Source of the DNA: CAVSIS01 sp963814875 | GTDB lineage: Bacteria > Acidobacteriota > Thermoanaerobaculia > Thermoanaerobaculales > Sulfomarinibacteraceae | Reading direction: 5' to 3' | Assembly: GCA_963814875.1 (NCBI GenBank) | Contig: CAWFFJ010000024.1 | Coordinates: 1 to 64,000, forward strand | Length of the DNA stretch: 64,000 bases | Shown: positions 46,884 to 55,202 of the stretch, one piece after another | How the letters are laid out: every line of letters starts with the position of its first letter | Numbering within the stretch: the stretch's first letter is position 1 | Made by a program: the position numbers and the translations under genes | The notes under the pieces: generated by a model | What the model saw: the letters and a program-made list of their open reading frames with translations, nothing else | What the model was told of the DNA's origin: nothing | Databases searched by the model: none

Positions 46884-47911
46884 GCCGGCAGCTTCTCCCA
46901 GTCCGAGCGGGGCGCGTCCTTGGCCAGGGAGAGACCGCCATCGCTGCCGGCGAACACCGGGTCGTCGACGATCCGTACAGTGCCGCCGCCGAAGTCCGCG
47001 AGGGCCTGCTCGAGGGCGCCCGCGAGCCCTGGGATCGCCGACATCCCCCCGGCGAGGAAGACGTTCCCGCGCACTCGCTCCTGGTACTCCGACTCGACTC
47101 CGGCGATCAGGTCGAGCATGGTTTCCGCCACTGGCGGGACCAACCCCTCGCAAGCGAGACGCATCTCCTCACCGAGGTCGAGCTCGGTCGGTCGGCCGCC
47201 GACGGGGACCGTGACCTTGACCGGCTTCGCCGATTCGCCAACGTAGCCGAACGACTCCTTCCACTCGCGCACGGTGTGAATCGACACCGCCAGGCCGGGG
47301 TGGCGCTCGTCGAGCAGTCGCTTGAGCTGCTCGTCGACCCAGTCACCGGCGTTGGCGAGGGTGCGCTGGTCGTCCTCGGTAGGGTAGCGGCCGCGCATCA
47401 CGCAGAAGTCGCTGGTTCCGGCTCCGATGTCGATGATCAGGGCGTGGAGGAGCGCGTCGAGACCGTAGGCGACCGCGAACGGTTCGGTCACGATCATCAG
47501 GCTGTCGACGAAGCCGCGCATCGCCTCGCGCAGGTGTTGCCGGTTGACCCGCAGCGCCTCGGCCGGGACGCCGACCACTGCCCGCGCCTTGCGGCCTCCC
47601 TTGCGCGCCTCGGCGGCGCCGGCGGTCGTCATGAGGTGTTCGAGGAGCTGGCGCACCGCCTGCTGGTCCTTCTCGGAGCCCTCCTTGAGCAGGCCCCGCT
47701 CGAGGGGACGGTGGATGTCGAGCATGGTGCGGTTGTCGACCGCCTCCCGTCCCACCAGCACCGACTTCTTGAGGATCTTGCGCGCGACCATGTCGACCGG
47801 CCATCCGACGTAGCTCTCGACCACGTGGCGCTGTCCGTCGGAGGTCGAGATCGAGCTCCGCGAGGTGCCGAGATCGATGCCGACGAGGAGGTCTCCGCTG
47901 TCCTTGCTCAT
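46880..47911 (-). CDS. MamK/MreB-like bacterial actin
   Basis: A 343-aa actin-fold ATPase. Phosphate 1 is GIDLGTSRSSI, phosphate 2 is IIDIGAGTSDF, and the adenosine motif is VFLAGGMSAIPGL. It resembles MamK-like proteins more than MreB: after phosphate 1 come ESYVGWPVDMVARKILKK and NRTMLDIHRPLERGLLKEGS, while the membrane-insertion loop of MreB is not obvious. It is bracketed by 4-nt overlaps with an amidase upstream and an M23 endopeptidase downstream. No magnetosome genes are in the window, so a cell-envelope positioning role is more plausible. Confidence 0.85.
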   Translation of the reverse strand: MSKDSGDLLVGIDLGTSRSSISTSDGQRHVVESYVGWPVDMVARKILKKSVLVGREAVDNRTMLDIHRPLERGLLKEGSEKDQQAVRQLLEHLMTTAGAAEARKGGRKARAVVGVPAEALRVNRQHLREAMRGFVDSLMIVTEPFAVAYGLDALLHALIIDIGAGTSDFCVMRGRYPTEDDQRTLANAGDWVDEQLKRLLDERHPGLAVSIHTVREWKESFGYVGESAKPVKVTVPVGGRPTELDLGEEMRLACEGLVPPVAETMLDLIAGVESEYQERVRGNVFLAGGMSAIPGLAGALEQALADFGGGTVRIVDDPVFAGSDGGLSLAKDAPRSDWEKLPA

Positions 47912-48945
47912 CCCTGGGCTTCCTTTCCGGCTGAGTCGCCGATCGACGCCGCGTAGCTCCTGATCCCGTCGACGAGCGCGGCGGCGACCCGCTGACGGTA
48001 CTCCGGCGAGGCGAGTTGGTGCGCCTCACCCTGGTTGGACAGGCAGGCCACCTCGACCAGGACCGCCGGCATTTCGGTGGTGACCAGGACCACGAACGGG
48101 GCGGTCATCACGCCGCGGTCGGCGACCTTGCGCTGGGCGGCGCCGATGGTCGCGACCAGGTGCGACTGGATCGCTTCCGCCAGTCGGTGGGACTCGTGCT
48201 GGCGGGCGTCGGCGAAGATGCCTTCGAGCAGACTGCGGTAGTCGGCGAGGGCGTAGCCCGAGCGCTCGTTCTCTACCGATGCGAGCTTGCGGATGAAAGG
48301 GTCGTTGGTGGGCCCGAGGTAGTAGGTCTCGACCCCGCGCGCCTCGCGATCCGGCAGCCAGTTGAGGTGGATCGACAGGAACAGGTCGCCGTGGGCCGCG
48401 TTGGCGATCTCGGCCCGCTCGCGCAGCGACACCGCGCGGTCGTCGTGGCGGGTCAGCACGACCCGGCTGCCGCCGGCTTCGAGCAGGACGGCGAGCCGAC
48501 GCGCGATGTCGAGGGTGAGGTCCTTCTCGAGCAGACCCATGCCGGGCGCGGTGCCGCTGTCGACGCCACCGTGGCCGGGATCGACCACCACCGTGGACAC
48601 CGAGAGCGGGATGACCTCGCCGACCAGCCCGGCGTTCCGCCCGCCGATGACGGCGTTCGCGAAGCGCTCGAGCAGGGAGCCCTCGGACTCGGCGGCAGTT
48701 GTCGCCGGGACAGGGGCTGCGGTGGCGGTGGGAGAGGCACCGCCGCCGCGCATCGTTGCCAGCAGGAGGCCGAGCACCGCGACGGCGGCGGCGACGCCCG
48801 CCGACCGGACGAGCCTATGCCGCCGGGCGGACCGGGCCGCTCGCTCACGTCGAATCGTACCGCGCGGCTGGCTGTCGAGTACCTCGAGGTTCTCCTCGAG
48901 GACTCCCCGGAGCAGGCTGCGTTTGACGCGATCCTCCGGCGTCAC
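47908..48945 (-). CDS. N-acetylmuramoyl-L-alanine amidase (Amidase_3)
   Basis: A 345-aa bitopic protein with a short cytosolic N-terminus, one membrane helix (LVRSAGVAAAVAVLGLLLATM) and an Amidase_3 domain: VVVDPGHGGVDSGT (Zn His), LLEKDLTLDIARRL (Zn Glu), LFLSIHLNWLPD (Zn His) and AVLVEVACLSN (catalytic Glu). It lacks the inhibitory helix-insert seen in EnvC-regulated AmiB-type enzymes, as far as can be read. GTG at 48945 with GGAGGAA upstream is preferred over a longer frame. It cleaves the stem peptide from MurNAc. ATGA overlap with the actin-like gene. Confidence 0.88.
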   Translation of the reverse strand: MTPEDRVKRSLLRGVLEENLEVLDSQPRGTIRRERAARSARRHRLVRSAGVAAAVAVLGLLLATMRGGGASPTATAAPVPATTAAESEGSLLERFANAVIGGRNAGLVGEVIPLSVSTVVVDPGHGGVDSGTAPGMGLLEKDLTLDIARRLAVLLEAGGSRVVLTRHDDRAVSLRERAEIANAAHGDLFLSIHLNWLPDREARGVETYYLGPTNDPFIRKLASVENERSGYALADYRSLLEGIFADARQHESHRLAEAIQSHLVATIGAAQRKVADRGVMTAPFVVLVTTEMPAVLVEVACLSNQGEAHQLASPEYRQRVAAALVDGIRSYAASIGDSAGKEAQG

Positions 48946-49310
48946 GGCGATTCCTCCACCTTCGGTGGCGGCATCGCGGGCGCGACGGTCTCGAGGCCAG
49001 CGATGCCGCAGGGGGCAGCTTTCGATCGTAGCATGCGGGGCCGATCCTGCCCGAGGGTGCGTGATCTCCGTCACCTTCAGTTGCGGCTGAAACCGCAACT
49101 GTTAGATGGGTCGGAGTCCGCTGCACAGGACGAGGGAGTCATGAGCACAGGCTCTGGCTGGTCGGAGGATGATCCTCCGCGGACACAAGCCTCGGCTCCA
49201 TCACCCTCCTGCGACGCGCGCAGCGCGTCAGAGGAGCCCGCAGGGCAGAGGCCCTCGCCCCCGCGTCGCGACGTAGCCATTGTCGTTGAAGGCCTCTGGC
49301 CTGTGAGCTC
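48946..49310. other. Gap upstream of the amidase-actin operon
   Basis: About 365 bp with no gene supported. The main structure is a hairpin at 49079-49100, AGTTGCGG-CTGAAA-CCGCAACT (8-bp stem, 6-nt loop). The promoter of the minus-strand amidase operon should lie here; GCATGCTACGAT near 49030 includes a possible -10 (TACGAT) but no good -35. Confidence 0.4.
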
Positions 49311-52043
49311 CTAGCCGGTGCTCTGGAGACCCCTGGCGATGCCGCGCACGGTTGTGAACAGCGCGCGTTCGAGCTCCCGGTCGCTGCGGTCGGTCGCCCG
49401 CCAGCGGCGCAGGAGATCGACCTGGAGCAGGCTCATGGGGTCGACATAGGGGTTGCGAAGGCGGATGGAACGGGCGAGCAGGGGTTCGCCCTCGAGCACC
49501 TCGGTGTGCCCGGTCACGCGCAGGATCGCGCTGCGCGTGCGCTCGAACTCAGCGGCAACCACCGGCCACACGTGATCGGCGTGCTCGCCCGCGAGGTCGG
49601 CGTAGTGACGCGCGATGTCGAGGTCGGACTTGGCCAGCACCATCTCGACGTCGGCGAGCAGGTTGGTGAAGAACGGCCAGCGTCGCGCCATCTCGGCGAG
49701 CACCTCGTCGCCGTGCTCGGAAGCGGCGGCAGCGAGGCCGGAGCCGACCCCGAACCACCCCGGCAGGAGGTGCCGGCTCTGGGTCCAGGCGAAGACCCAG
49801 GGGATGGCGCGCAGGTTCTCGAGCCCCTGACCGGAGCGCCGCGACGCCGGGCGCGACCCGATCGGGAGACGCTCGATGACGTCGATCGGCGTGGCGGCGC
49901 GGAAGTACGGCAGGAAGTCGGGGTTCGTATGCACCAGCGCGTAATGGGTGCCGCGCGCGGCGCCGGCCACGGTGGTCATCACGGCAGCCCAGGCGGGGTC
50001 GACCGGCGCGCGCTCCGCCGACTGTAGCGACGCCTCGAGCACGGCGCCGATCATCAGCTCCAGGGTGCGCTCGGCGATGCCGCGCAGGCCGTACTTGGCG
50101 TGGATGATCTCGCCCTGCTCGGTCAGTCGGAGCCGGCCGCGGATGGCGCCGGGGGGCTCGGCAAGGATCGCCGAGCGAGGCTTGGACCCGCCGCGCCCAG
50201 CGGTACCGCCGCGGCCGTGGAACAGCGTCAGGCCGACCCCGGCCGTTTCGGCGGCGGCGACCAGCTCCTGCTGCGCGCAGTACAACGACCACCGCGACGG
50301 CGCGATGCCGGAGAACTTCGACGAGTCCGAGTAGCCGAGCATCACCACCTGCTCGTCATCCCGTCCGGCCAGGTGGCGGCGATAATGGGGCTCGGCGAGC
50401 ATCTCCTCGAGCACGGTCCGGGCGCAGGTGAGGTCGTCGACGGTTTCGAGCAGCGGTGCCACGTCGAGTGCGACTCTGCCGAGCCGGTCCTCGAGCCCGG
50501 CTGCCCGCGCGAGAGCGAGCACCGCGAGCACGTCGTCGGCGCCGGACGCCATCGAAATGATGTAGAGGCCGATCGCCTCAGCGCCGAACCGCTCGCGGGC
50601 CGTGGCGATTGCGGACAGGGTGTCGATCGTGCGGCGGGCCTCGTTGGAAGGTGCCGCAGGCGCCGAGAGCGGCTCGCCGAGAGCAGACCGTAGCCTGGCG
50701 TAGCGGTCCTGCGCGGTCAGCGCAGCGAAGTCGGGCTCGCCGAGCAGCTCGCCGACGACTCTGCGGTGGACGAGGGCGTCCTGGCGGACGTCGAGTGTCG
50801 CGAGGTGAAAGCCGAAGGTGGCGAGCCGCCGCTGGAGGCGTCGCACCTGAAAGAGCCCAGCGCCCTGACCGCGATGGCGGCGCAGGCTGTCGGCGATGCT
50901 GGCAAGGTCGTCGCCGAGCTCTCCGGGTCCGGGGTAGGCGCCGTCGCGGCGCGCGAGGGTAGCACCAAGGCGCTCCCAGATCCGCCACAGCAGCACTCGG
51001 TAGGGCATCTCGGCATAGCGCTCTGGGATGGTGTCCGCAGCGTCTCCGAGCACCGCCCGCGCCGTCTGGGCGCGCTCGATCACGTCAGCGTCGATCTCGA
51101 CCCTCGAGCTCGACTGGCTGAGCAGGTCGAAGAGCTGGCGGACCTCGCTGCGGTAGTGCCCGACGACCACCTCCCGCTGACGCTCGAGGGTCGCGAGCAC
51201 GGTGTCGGGGCCGACGTTGGGGTTGCCGTCCATGTCACCGCCGACCCAGGTCCCGAAGCGGACCATGGGGCATGGCAGGTTGGACCCGGCACCCGGTCCG
51301 TACGCCGCGTCGAGGGCGTCCTCGAGAGCCTCGTAGAGCGGCGGGATGATCCGGTAGACCACCTCGCTCAGGTAGAAGCTGACGTGCTCGGCCTCGTCAG
51401 CCACCGTTGGTCTGGCCGGCAGGTGCTCGTCGGTCTGCCAGACGATTGAGACTTCCTCCGCCACCCTGGCGTCGAGCGCGCGGGCCTCGGGCGGGGTCAG
51501 GACGGAGTGCTCGAGCCGATCGACCAGCAGCCGGGCGAGGTTCTGCTCCTTGGCCAGGATCGTGCGCCGGATCGCCTCGGTGGGGTGGGAGGTGAAGACC
51601 GGGGTGACGAGGGTCCGGGTGAGCATGGCGCGGACATCTTCGAGCGGAACTTCTGCCGCGGCGAGGTCGGCGGTCACCGCCGCCAGCGAGCCCGGCTGGG
51701 GCCGCGCCGGGTCCGACATCTGGGCACGCCGGCGGCGAATGCGGTGTACCCACTCGGCCAGGTTGACGAGCGAGAAGTAGGACGAAAAGGCGCGGGCGAG
51801 CTCGCCCGCCGCAGTCGCGTCGAGGCCCGCCAGGAGCTCGGCAAGCTCCGTGGCGTCGCCGCCGGGTTCGGACCGCCGGGCAATCGCCGTCCGGCGTGCC
51901 GTCTCTACGCCCTCGAACAGTGCCAGCCCTCCCTGCTCGGTCAGGATCTTGCCGAGTACGGCACCGAGCCAGCCGACGTCCTGGCGGAGGGCCTCGTGCT
52001 CGGTCGGGAATGCGGCGTGGCGGGAGGACGTCGGCTCGGTCAT
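49311..52043 (-). CDS. ppc: Phosphoenolpyruvate carboxylase
   Basis: A 910-aa anaplerotic enzyme making oxaloacetate from PEP and bicarbonate. Diagnostic blocks in order: FTSHPTEAIRRT with the first catalytic His, VGGDMDGNPNV, LGYSDSSKFSGI, FHGRGGTAGRGG and the conserved PWVFAWTQSR. The C-terminal tetrapeptide is QSTG rather than the usual RNTG or QNTG; Asn to Ser is a small change at a position that touches the active site. ATG at 52043 begins a family-like N-terminus; 15 extra residues upstream are unlikely. It faces the STAS gene at its 5' end. Confidence 0.94.
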   Translation of the reverse strand: MTEPTSSRHAAFPTEHEALRQDVGWLGAVLGKILTEQGGLALFEGVETARRTAIARRSEPGGDATELAELLAGLDATAAGELARAFSSYFSLVNLAEWVHRIRRRRAQMSDPARPQPGSLAAVTADLAAAEVPLEDVRAMLTRTLVTPVFTSHPTEAIRRTILAKEQNLARLLVDRLEHSVLTPPEARALDARVAEEVSIVWQTDEHLPARPTVADEAEHVSFYLSEVVYRIIPPLYEALEDALDAAYGPGAGSNLPCPMVRFGTWVGGDMDGNPNVGPDTVLATLERQREVVVGHYRSEVRQLFDLLSQSSSRVEIDADVIERAQTARAVLGDAADTIPERYAEMPYRVLLWRIWERLGATLARRDGAYPGPGELGDDLASIADSLRRHRGQGAGLFQVRRLQRRLATFGFHLATLDVRQDALVHRRVVGELLGEPDFAALTAQDRYARLRSALGEPLSAPAAPSNEARRTIDTLSAIATARERFGAEAIGLYIISMASGADDVLAVLALARAAGLEDRLGRVALDVAPLLETVDDLTCARTVLEEMLAEPHYRRHLAGRDDEQVVMLGYSDSSKFSGIAPSRWSLYCAQQELVAAAETAGVGLTLFHGRGGTAGRGGSKPRSAILAEPPGAIRGRLRLTEQGEIIHAKYGLRGIAERTLELMIGAVLEASLQSAERAPVDPAWAAVMTTVAGAARGTHYALVHTNPDFLPYFRAATPIDVIERLPIGSRPASRRSGQGLENLRAIPWVFAWTQSRHLLPGWFGVGSGLAAAASEHGDEVLAEMARRWPFFTNLLADVEMVLAKSDLDIARHYADLAGEHADHVWPVVAAEFERTRSAILRVTGHTEVLEGEPLLARSIRLRNPYVDPMSLLQVDLLRRWRATDRSDRELERALFTTVRGIARGLQSTG

Positions 52044-52138
52044 GGTGGCCCATGGTAGCGAAACCCCGCCCCGCCCTACGGCGTACACCCTTTGGGCAGC
52101 TCGGACGAGGGTATGCTCCCCGGTGTCGGGAGGTCGAT

Positions 52139-52486
52139 GTGCAGGTACGGGTGAAGACGTTCGGTCGGGTCGCGGTTCTCGATGTCTCGGGCAAGCTGTC
52201 CCAGGCCGACGGTGCGCCGAACCTTCACGCTGCCGTCGTCGAGCTGCTCAACCGCGGCTTCACCCGGGTGCTGATCGACCTCGGCGAGGTGACCGCCGCC
52301 GACTCGTCGGGTCTGGGCGAGCTGATCCGGTGCCAGGCGACCTGCAGCCGTCGGGATGCGAGCCTCGAGCTCACCGGGGTGGTCGGCAAGCTCCGCACTC
52401 TGTTCGCGATCTGTCGGCTCGGCGAGATCATCCCGATCCACGCCGACGGCGCCGGCGTCCTCGCCGCAGCGACCTCCGGAACCTGA
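52139..52486 (+). CDS. STAS-domain anti-sigma factor antagonist
   Basis: A 115-aa single STAS domain: VAVLDVSGKLSQADG, RVLIDLGEVTAADSSGLGEL with the phosphorylatable serine in the DSSG motif, and the C-terminal LRTLFAICRLGEII helix. Start is GTG at 52139, preceded by GGGAGG at about 5 nt; an overlapping ATG at 52137 is out of frame. Its TGA is directly followed by the minus-strand stop of epmB (TGA|TCA). The SpoIIE phosphatase at 35193 is a plausible activator. Confidence 0.85.
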   Translation: MQVRVKTFGRVAVLDVSGKLSQADGAPNLHAAVVELLNRGFTRVLIDLGEVTAADSSGLGELIRCQATCSRRDASLELTGVVGKLRTLFAICRLGEIIPIHADGAGVLAAATSGT

Positions 52487-53539
52487 TCAGCGGCGCGGTC
52501 TCGAGAGCGGCCGGACCGTCACTGGGACCTTCGCCGGCGCGCCGGGCAGCTCGCGCACCAGGCGCGGCACGAGATACCCGGGGAGCACGGTCATCAGCTC
52601 GCCGACCAGCGCCCGTGCTTCCGGCTCCGGTACATCGAAGTGGGCGGCGCCTGCGACAGGGTCGAGCAGGTGCAGGTAGTAGGGCAGCACCCCCGCCTCG
52701 ATGAGAGCCCGGCCGAGGTCGGCGAGCGCCGCCACCGAGTCGTTGACGCCGCGCAGCAGAACCGACTGGTTGAGAACGGTCACGCCGGCGGTGCGCAGGC
52801 GGCCGACCGCGGCCCGCACCGAGCCGTCGAGCTCCCGGGCGTGATTGGCGTGCACCACCATGACTGTGGTCAACCGGGTGCCGGCGAGCCACTCCAGCAG
52901 GGCATCGTCGACCCGCTCGGGCAGCACAACAGGCATCCGGGAGTGGACCCGCAACCTGCGCAGGTGGGGCACTTTGGCGAGAGCGCCGACGAGCTCGGCG
53001 AGACGCTCATCGGGCAGCATCAGGGGGTCGCCTCCGGACAGGATGACCTCCTCGACCGTCGGGTCAGCGGCCACCGCCGCCACTGTGGGACCCCAGTCGC
53101 GCCCGGCGACGGCGTGCGCCGGGTAGGGGAAGTGGCGGCGGAAGCAGTAGCGGCAGTGCACTGCACACGCCCCGGCGACGATGACAAGCACCCGCCCCTG
53201 GTACTTCGAGAGCAGGCCGGGCGCGGTCGCCGCGGTCAGCTCGCCCACCGGGTCGACTCCGAATCCCGGAACCAACGCTTCCTCTCGAGCGTCCGCGAGG
53301 ACCTGGCGCAGGAGCGGGTCGCCTGGATCGCCGGGCCGGATACGCGCGACAAACCCTCGTGGTACCCTGACCGCGAACTGACGGACGGCTGCGGCCGCGG
53401 CGCTGCCGTCCCCCACGACCACGGGATCGAGTCCCAGCGTGTCGAGGAGTTCGCCGAGGTCGGCGATCCCCTCGGCCAGGAGGCGGTGCCACGCGCCGCG
53501 CTCGGGCACTCCGGGCGGTCGTTCGATCATGCCGCGCAT
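52487..53539 (-). CDS. epmB: EF-P (R)-beta-lysylation lysine aminomutase
   Basis: A 350-aa radical SAM protein of the EpmB subfamily with CxxxCxxC in CAVHCRYC (C125, C129, C132), EEVILSGGDPLML, RLRVHSRMPVV and LHLLDPVAGAAHF. It lacks the extended C-terminal region of KamA, matching EpmB size. It converts (S)-alpha-lysine to (R)-beta-lysine for EF-P modification. ATG at 53539 or 53530; 51 bp divergent from efp, so the three EF-P genes form one locus. Confidence 0.9.
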   Translation of the reverse strand: MRGMIERPPGVPERGAWHRLLAEGIADLGELLDTLGLDPVVVGDGSAAAAAVRQFAVRVPRGFVARIRPGDPGDPLLRQVLADAREEALVPGFGVDPVGELTAATAPGLLSKYQGRVLVIVAGACAVHCRYCFRRHFPYPAHAVAGRDWGPTVAAVAADPTVEEVILSGGDPLMLPDERLAELVGALAKVPHLRRLRVHSRMPVVLPERVDDALLEWLAGTRLTTVMVVHANHARELDGSVRAAVGRLRTAGVTVLNQSVLLRGVNDSVAALADLGRALIEAGVLPYYLHLLDPVAGAAHFDVPEPEARALVGELMTVLPGYLVPRLVRELPGAPAKVPVTVRPLSRPRR

Positions 53540-53590
53540 TCCAGCAGCTTCGGTATGATTTCCGCAAGCGCGAGGCGAGGGGAGCTCTCA

Positions 53591-54163
53591 ATGGCCACCA
53601 CGTACACCATGAATCAGTTGCGCGTCGGGCTCAAGATCATGATGGACGGCAATCCGGCCGTGATCACCGACACGGATTTCGTCAAGCCAGGCAAGGGCCA
53701 GGCCTTCGTGCGCATCAAGGCCAACAACCTCAACACCGGACGGGTCAACGAGCGCACCTACAAGGCCAGCGAGTCGATCGAGGGTGCGGACGTGGTCGAC
53801 AAGGAGCTCCAGTACCTGTACAGCGACGGCGACCATTGGCACTTCATGGACCAGACCAGCTTCGAGCAGATCGCGGCCGACGCGGCGGCGATGGGCAACA
53901 CTACCCAGTGGATCAAGGAGCAGGATCTGTGTGTGGTGACCCTCTGGGAGGGCCGCCCGATTACCGTCACCCCGCCCAACTTCGTGGTCCTCGAGATCGT
54001 CGAGACCGACCCCGGCGTGCGCGGCGACACCTCCTCGGGCGGTACCAAGCCCGCAACGGTCGACACCGGCGCCGTGGTCCGTGTGCCCCTGTTCGTGCAG
54101 CAGGGGGAGCTGATCAAGATCGACACCCGGACCGGCGCGTACGTGTCGCGCGCCAAGGAGTGA
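53591..54163 (+). CDS. efp: Translation elongation factor P
   Basis: A 190-aa EF-P with KOW-like N-terminal domain and two OB domains. The loop at residues 31-36, VKPGKG, puts lysine 35 at the tip, the residue that EpmA modifies with beta-lysine in gamma-proteobacteria. GGGAG precedes the ATG, and TATGAT at 53554-53559 may be the -10 of its promoter. It relieves ribosome stalling at polyproline. EpmA follows 19 bp downstream. Confidence 0.95.
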   Translation: MATTYTMNQLRVGLKIMMDGNPAVITDTDFVKPGKGQAFVRIKANNLNTGRVNERTYKASESIEGADVVDKELQYLYSDGDHWHFMDQTSFEQIAADAAAMGNTTQWIKEQDLCVVTLWEGRPITVTPPNFVVLEIVETDPGVRGDTSSGGTKPATVDTGAVVRVPLFVQQGELIKIDTRTGAYVSRAKE

Positions 54164-54182
54164 GCGCGGCTCGCATGCTGAG

Positions 54183-55130
54183 ATGAGCTCGAGCTGGGAG
54201 CCCTCCGCCGGCTTCGCGGCGCTGCGCAGGCGGGCGGAGGTCCTGGCCCGGATCCGCGCCTTCTTCGCCGCGCGCAGTGTGATCGAGGTCGAAACCCCGG
54301 TGCTCGCCGCGGCCGGTGGCACCGACATCCACCTCGCACCGCTCCATACGGACCTCGCCGACGGCCGGCGGCTCTACCTCCAGACCTCGCCCGAGTTTGC
54401 GATGAAACGGTTGCTCGCCGCAGGCTCCGGCCCGATCTACCAGCTCGGCCGAGCGTTCCGCGACGGCGAGGCGGGACGCCGGCACAACCCCGAGTTCACG
54501 ATGCTCGAGTGGTACCGGCCGGGCTGGGACCACCGCGCGCTGATGGACGAGGTCGACGCGTTGCTGACCGAGGTGCTCGGCACTGCGCCCGGCGAACGCA
54601 TGACCTATCGCGAAGCCTTCCGGCGCCACGCCGGGCTCGACCCCTTCACGGCCGTCGACGACGAGCTGCGCGCGAGGGCGACCGGCCTCGGCCTCGACGC
54701 CGGCGACGTCGACCGTGACGGCTGCCTCTCCCTGCTTCTCGGCGCTGTCGTCGAGCCGCGGCTGGGGCGCGGCCGGCCGACCTTCCTCGACGACTTCCCG
54801 GCCTCGCAGGCGGCGCTGGCTCGGATCCGGCCCGGGGAACCACCGGTCGCAGAGCGCTTCGAGGCCTATGTCGAGGGCGTCGAGCTTGCCAACGGCTACC
54901 ACGAGCTCACGGATCCGGCCGAGCAGCGTTGCCGCTTCGAGGTCGACCTCGCCGAACGCCGTCGCCGGGGCCTGCCCGAGCTGCCGGTGGACGAGCGCCT
55001 CCTCGCGGCACTCGAGCACGGGCTGCCGGAGTGCGCCGGGGTCGCGCTGGGGGTCGACCGTCTGGTCATGCTCGCCTGTGGAGCGGCCTCGCTCGCCGAC
55101 GTCATAGCGTTCCCGGTCGATCGGGCGTAG
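54183..55130 (+). CDS. epmA: EF-P lysyltransferase EpmA (GenX/PoxA)
   Basis: A 315-aa class II lysyl-tRNA-synthetase-like enzyme without an anticodon-binding domain. Motif 2 region RAFRDGEAGRRHNPEFTMLEWY, and motif 3 GVALGVDRLVML are clear, and YLQTSPEFAMKRLL precedes them. The size matches E. coli EpmA (325 aa). It attaches (R)-beta-lysine to EF-P Lys35. It begins 19 bp after efp. Confidence 0.93.
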   Translation: MSSSWEPSAGFAALRRRAEVLARIRAFFAARSVIEVETPVLAAAGGTDIHLAPLHTDLADGRRLYLQTSPEFAMKRLLAAGSGPIYQLGRAFRDGEAGRRHNPEFTMLEWYRPGWDHRALMDEVDALLTEVLGTAPGERMTYREAFRRHAGLDPFTAVDDELRARATGLGLDAGDVDRDGCLSLLLGAVVEPRLGRGRPTFLDDFPASQAALARIRPGEPPVAERFEAYVEGVELANGYHELTDPAEQRCRFEVDLAERRRRGLPELPVDERLLAALEHGLPECAGVALGVDRLVMLACGAASLADVIAFPVDRA

Positions 55131-55139
55131 CCGCTTCGC

Positions 55140-55170
55140 GAGTGAGGAGTGAGGAGTGAGGAGTGAGGAG
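55140..55170. repeat. 7-bp tandem repeat (GAGTGAG/GTGAGGA)
   Basis: GAGTGAG-type units repeat about 4.4 times in perfect tandem just after the epmA stop and before the convergent Fe-S gene end. It is followed by GAGGGAGGGG. A simple repeat prone to slippage; no function is evident. Confidence 0.85.
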
Positions 55171-55202
55171 GGAGGGGTAAGAGGCGTCTCGCCTTTTGCG
55201 TC

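Noticed and set aside
48016..49314. A 432-codon open frame on the plus strand opposite the amidase and actin genes
   Set aside because: Antisense shadow without recognisable motifs; the minus-strand genes have complete catalytic motifs and coupled starts.
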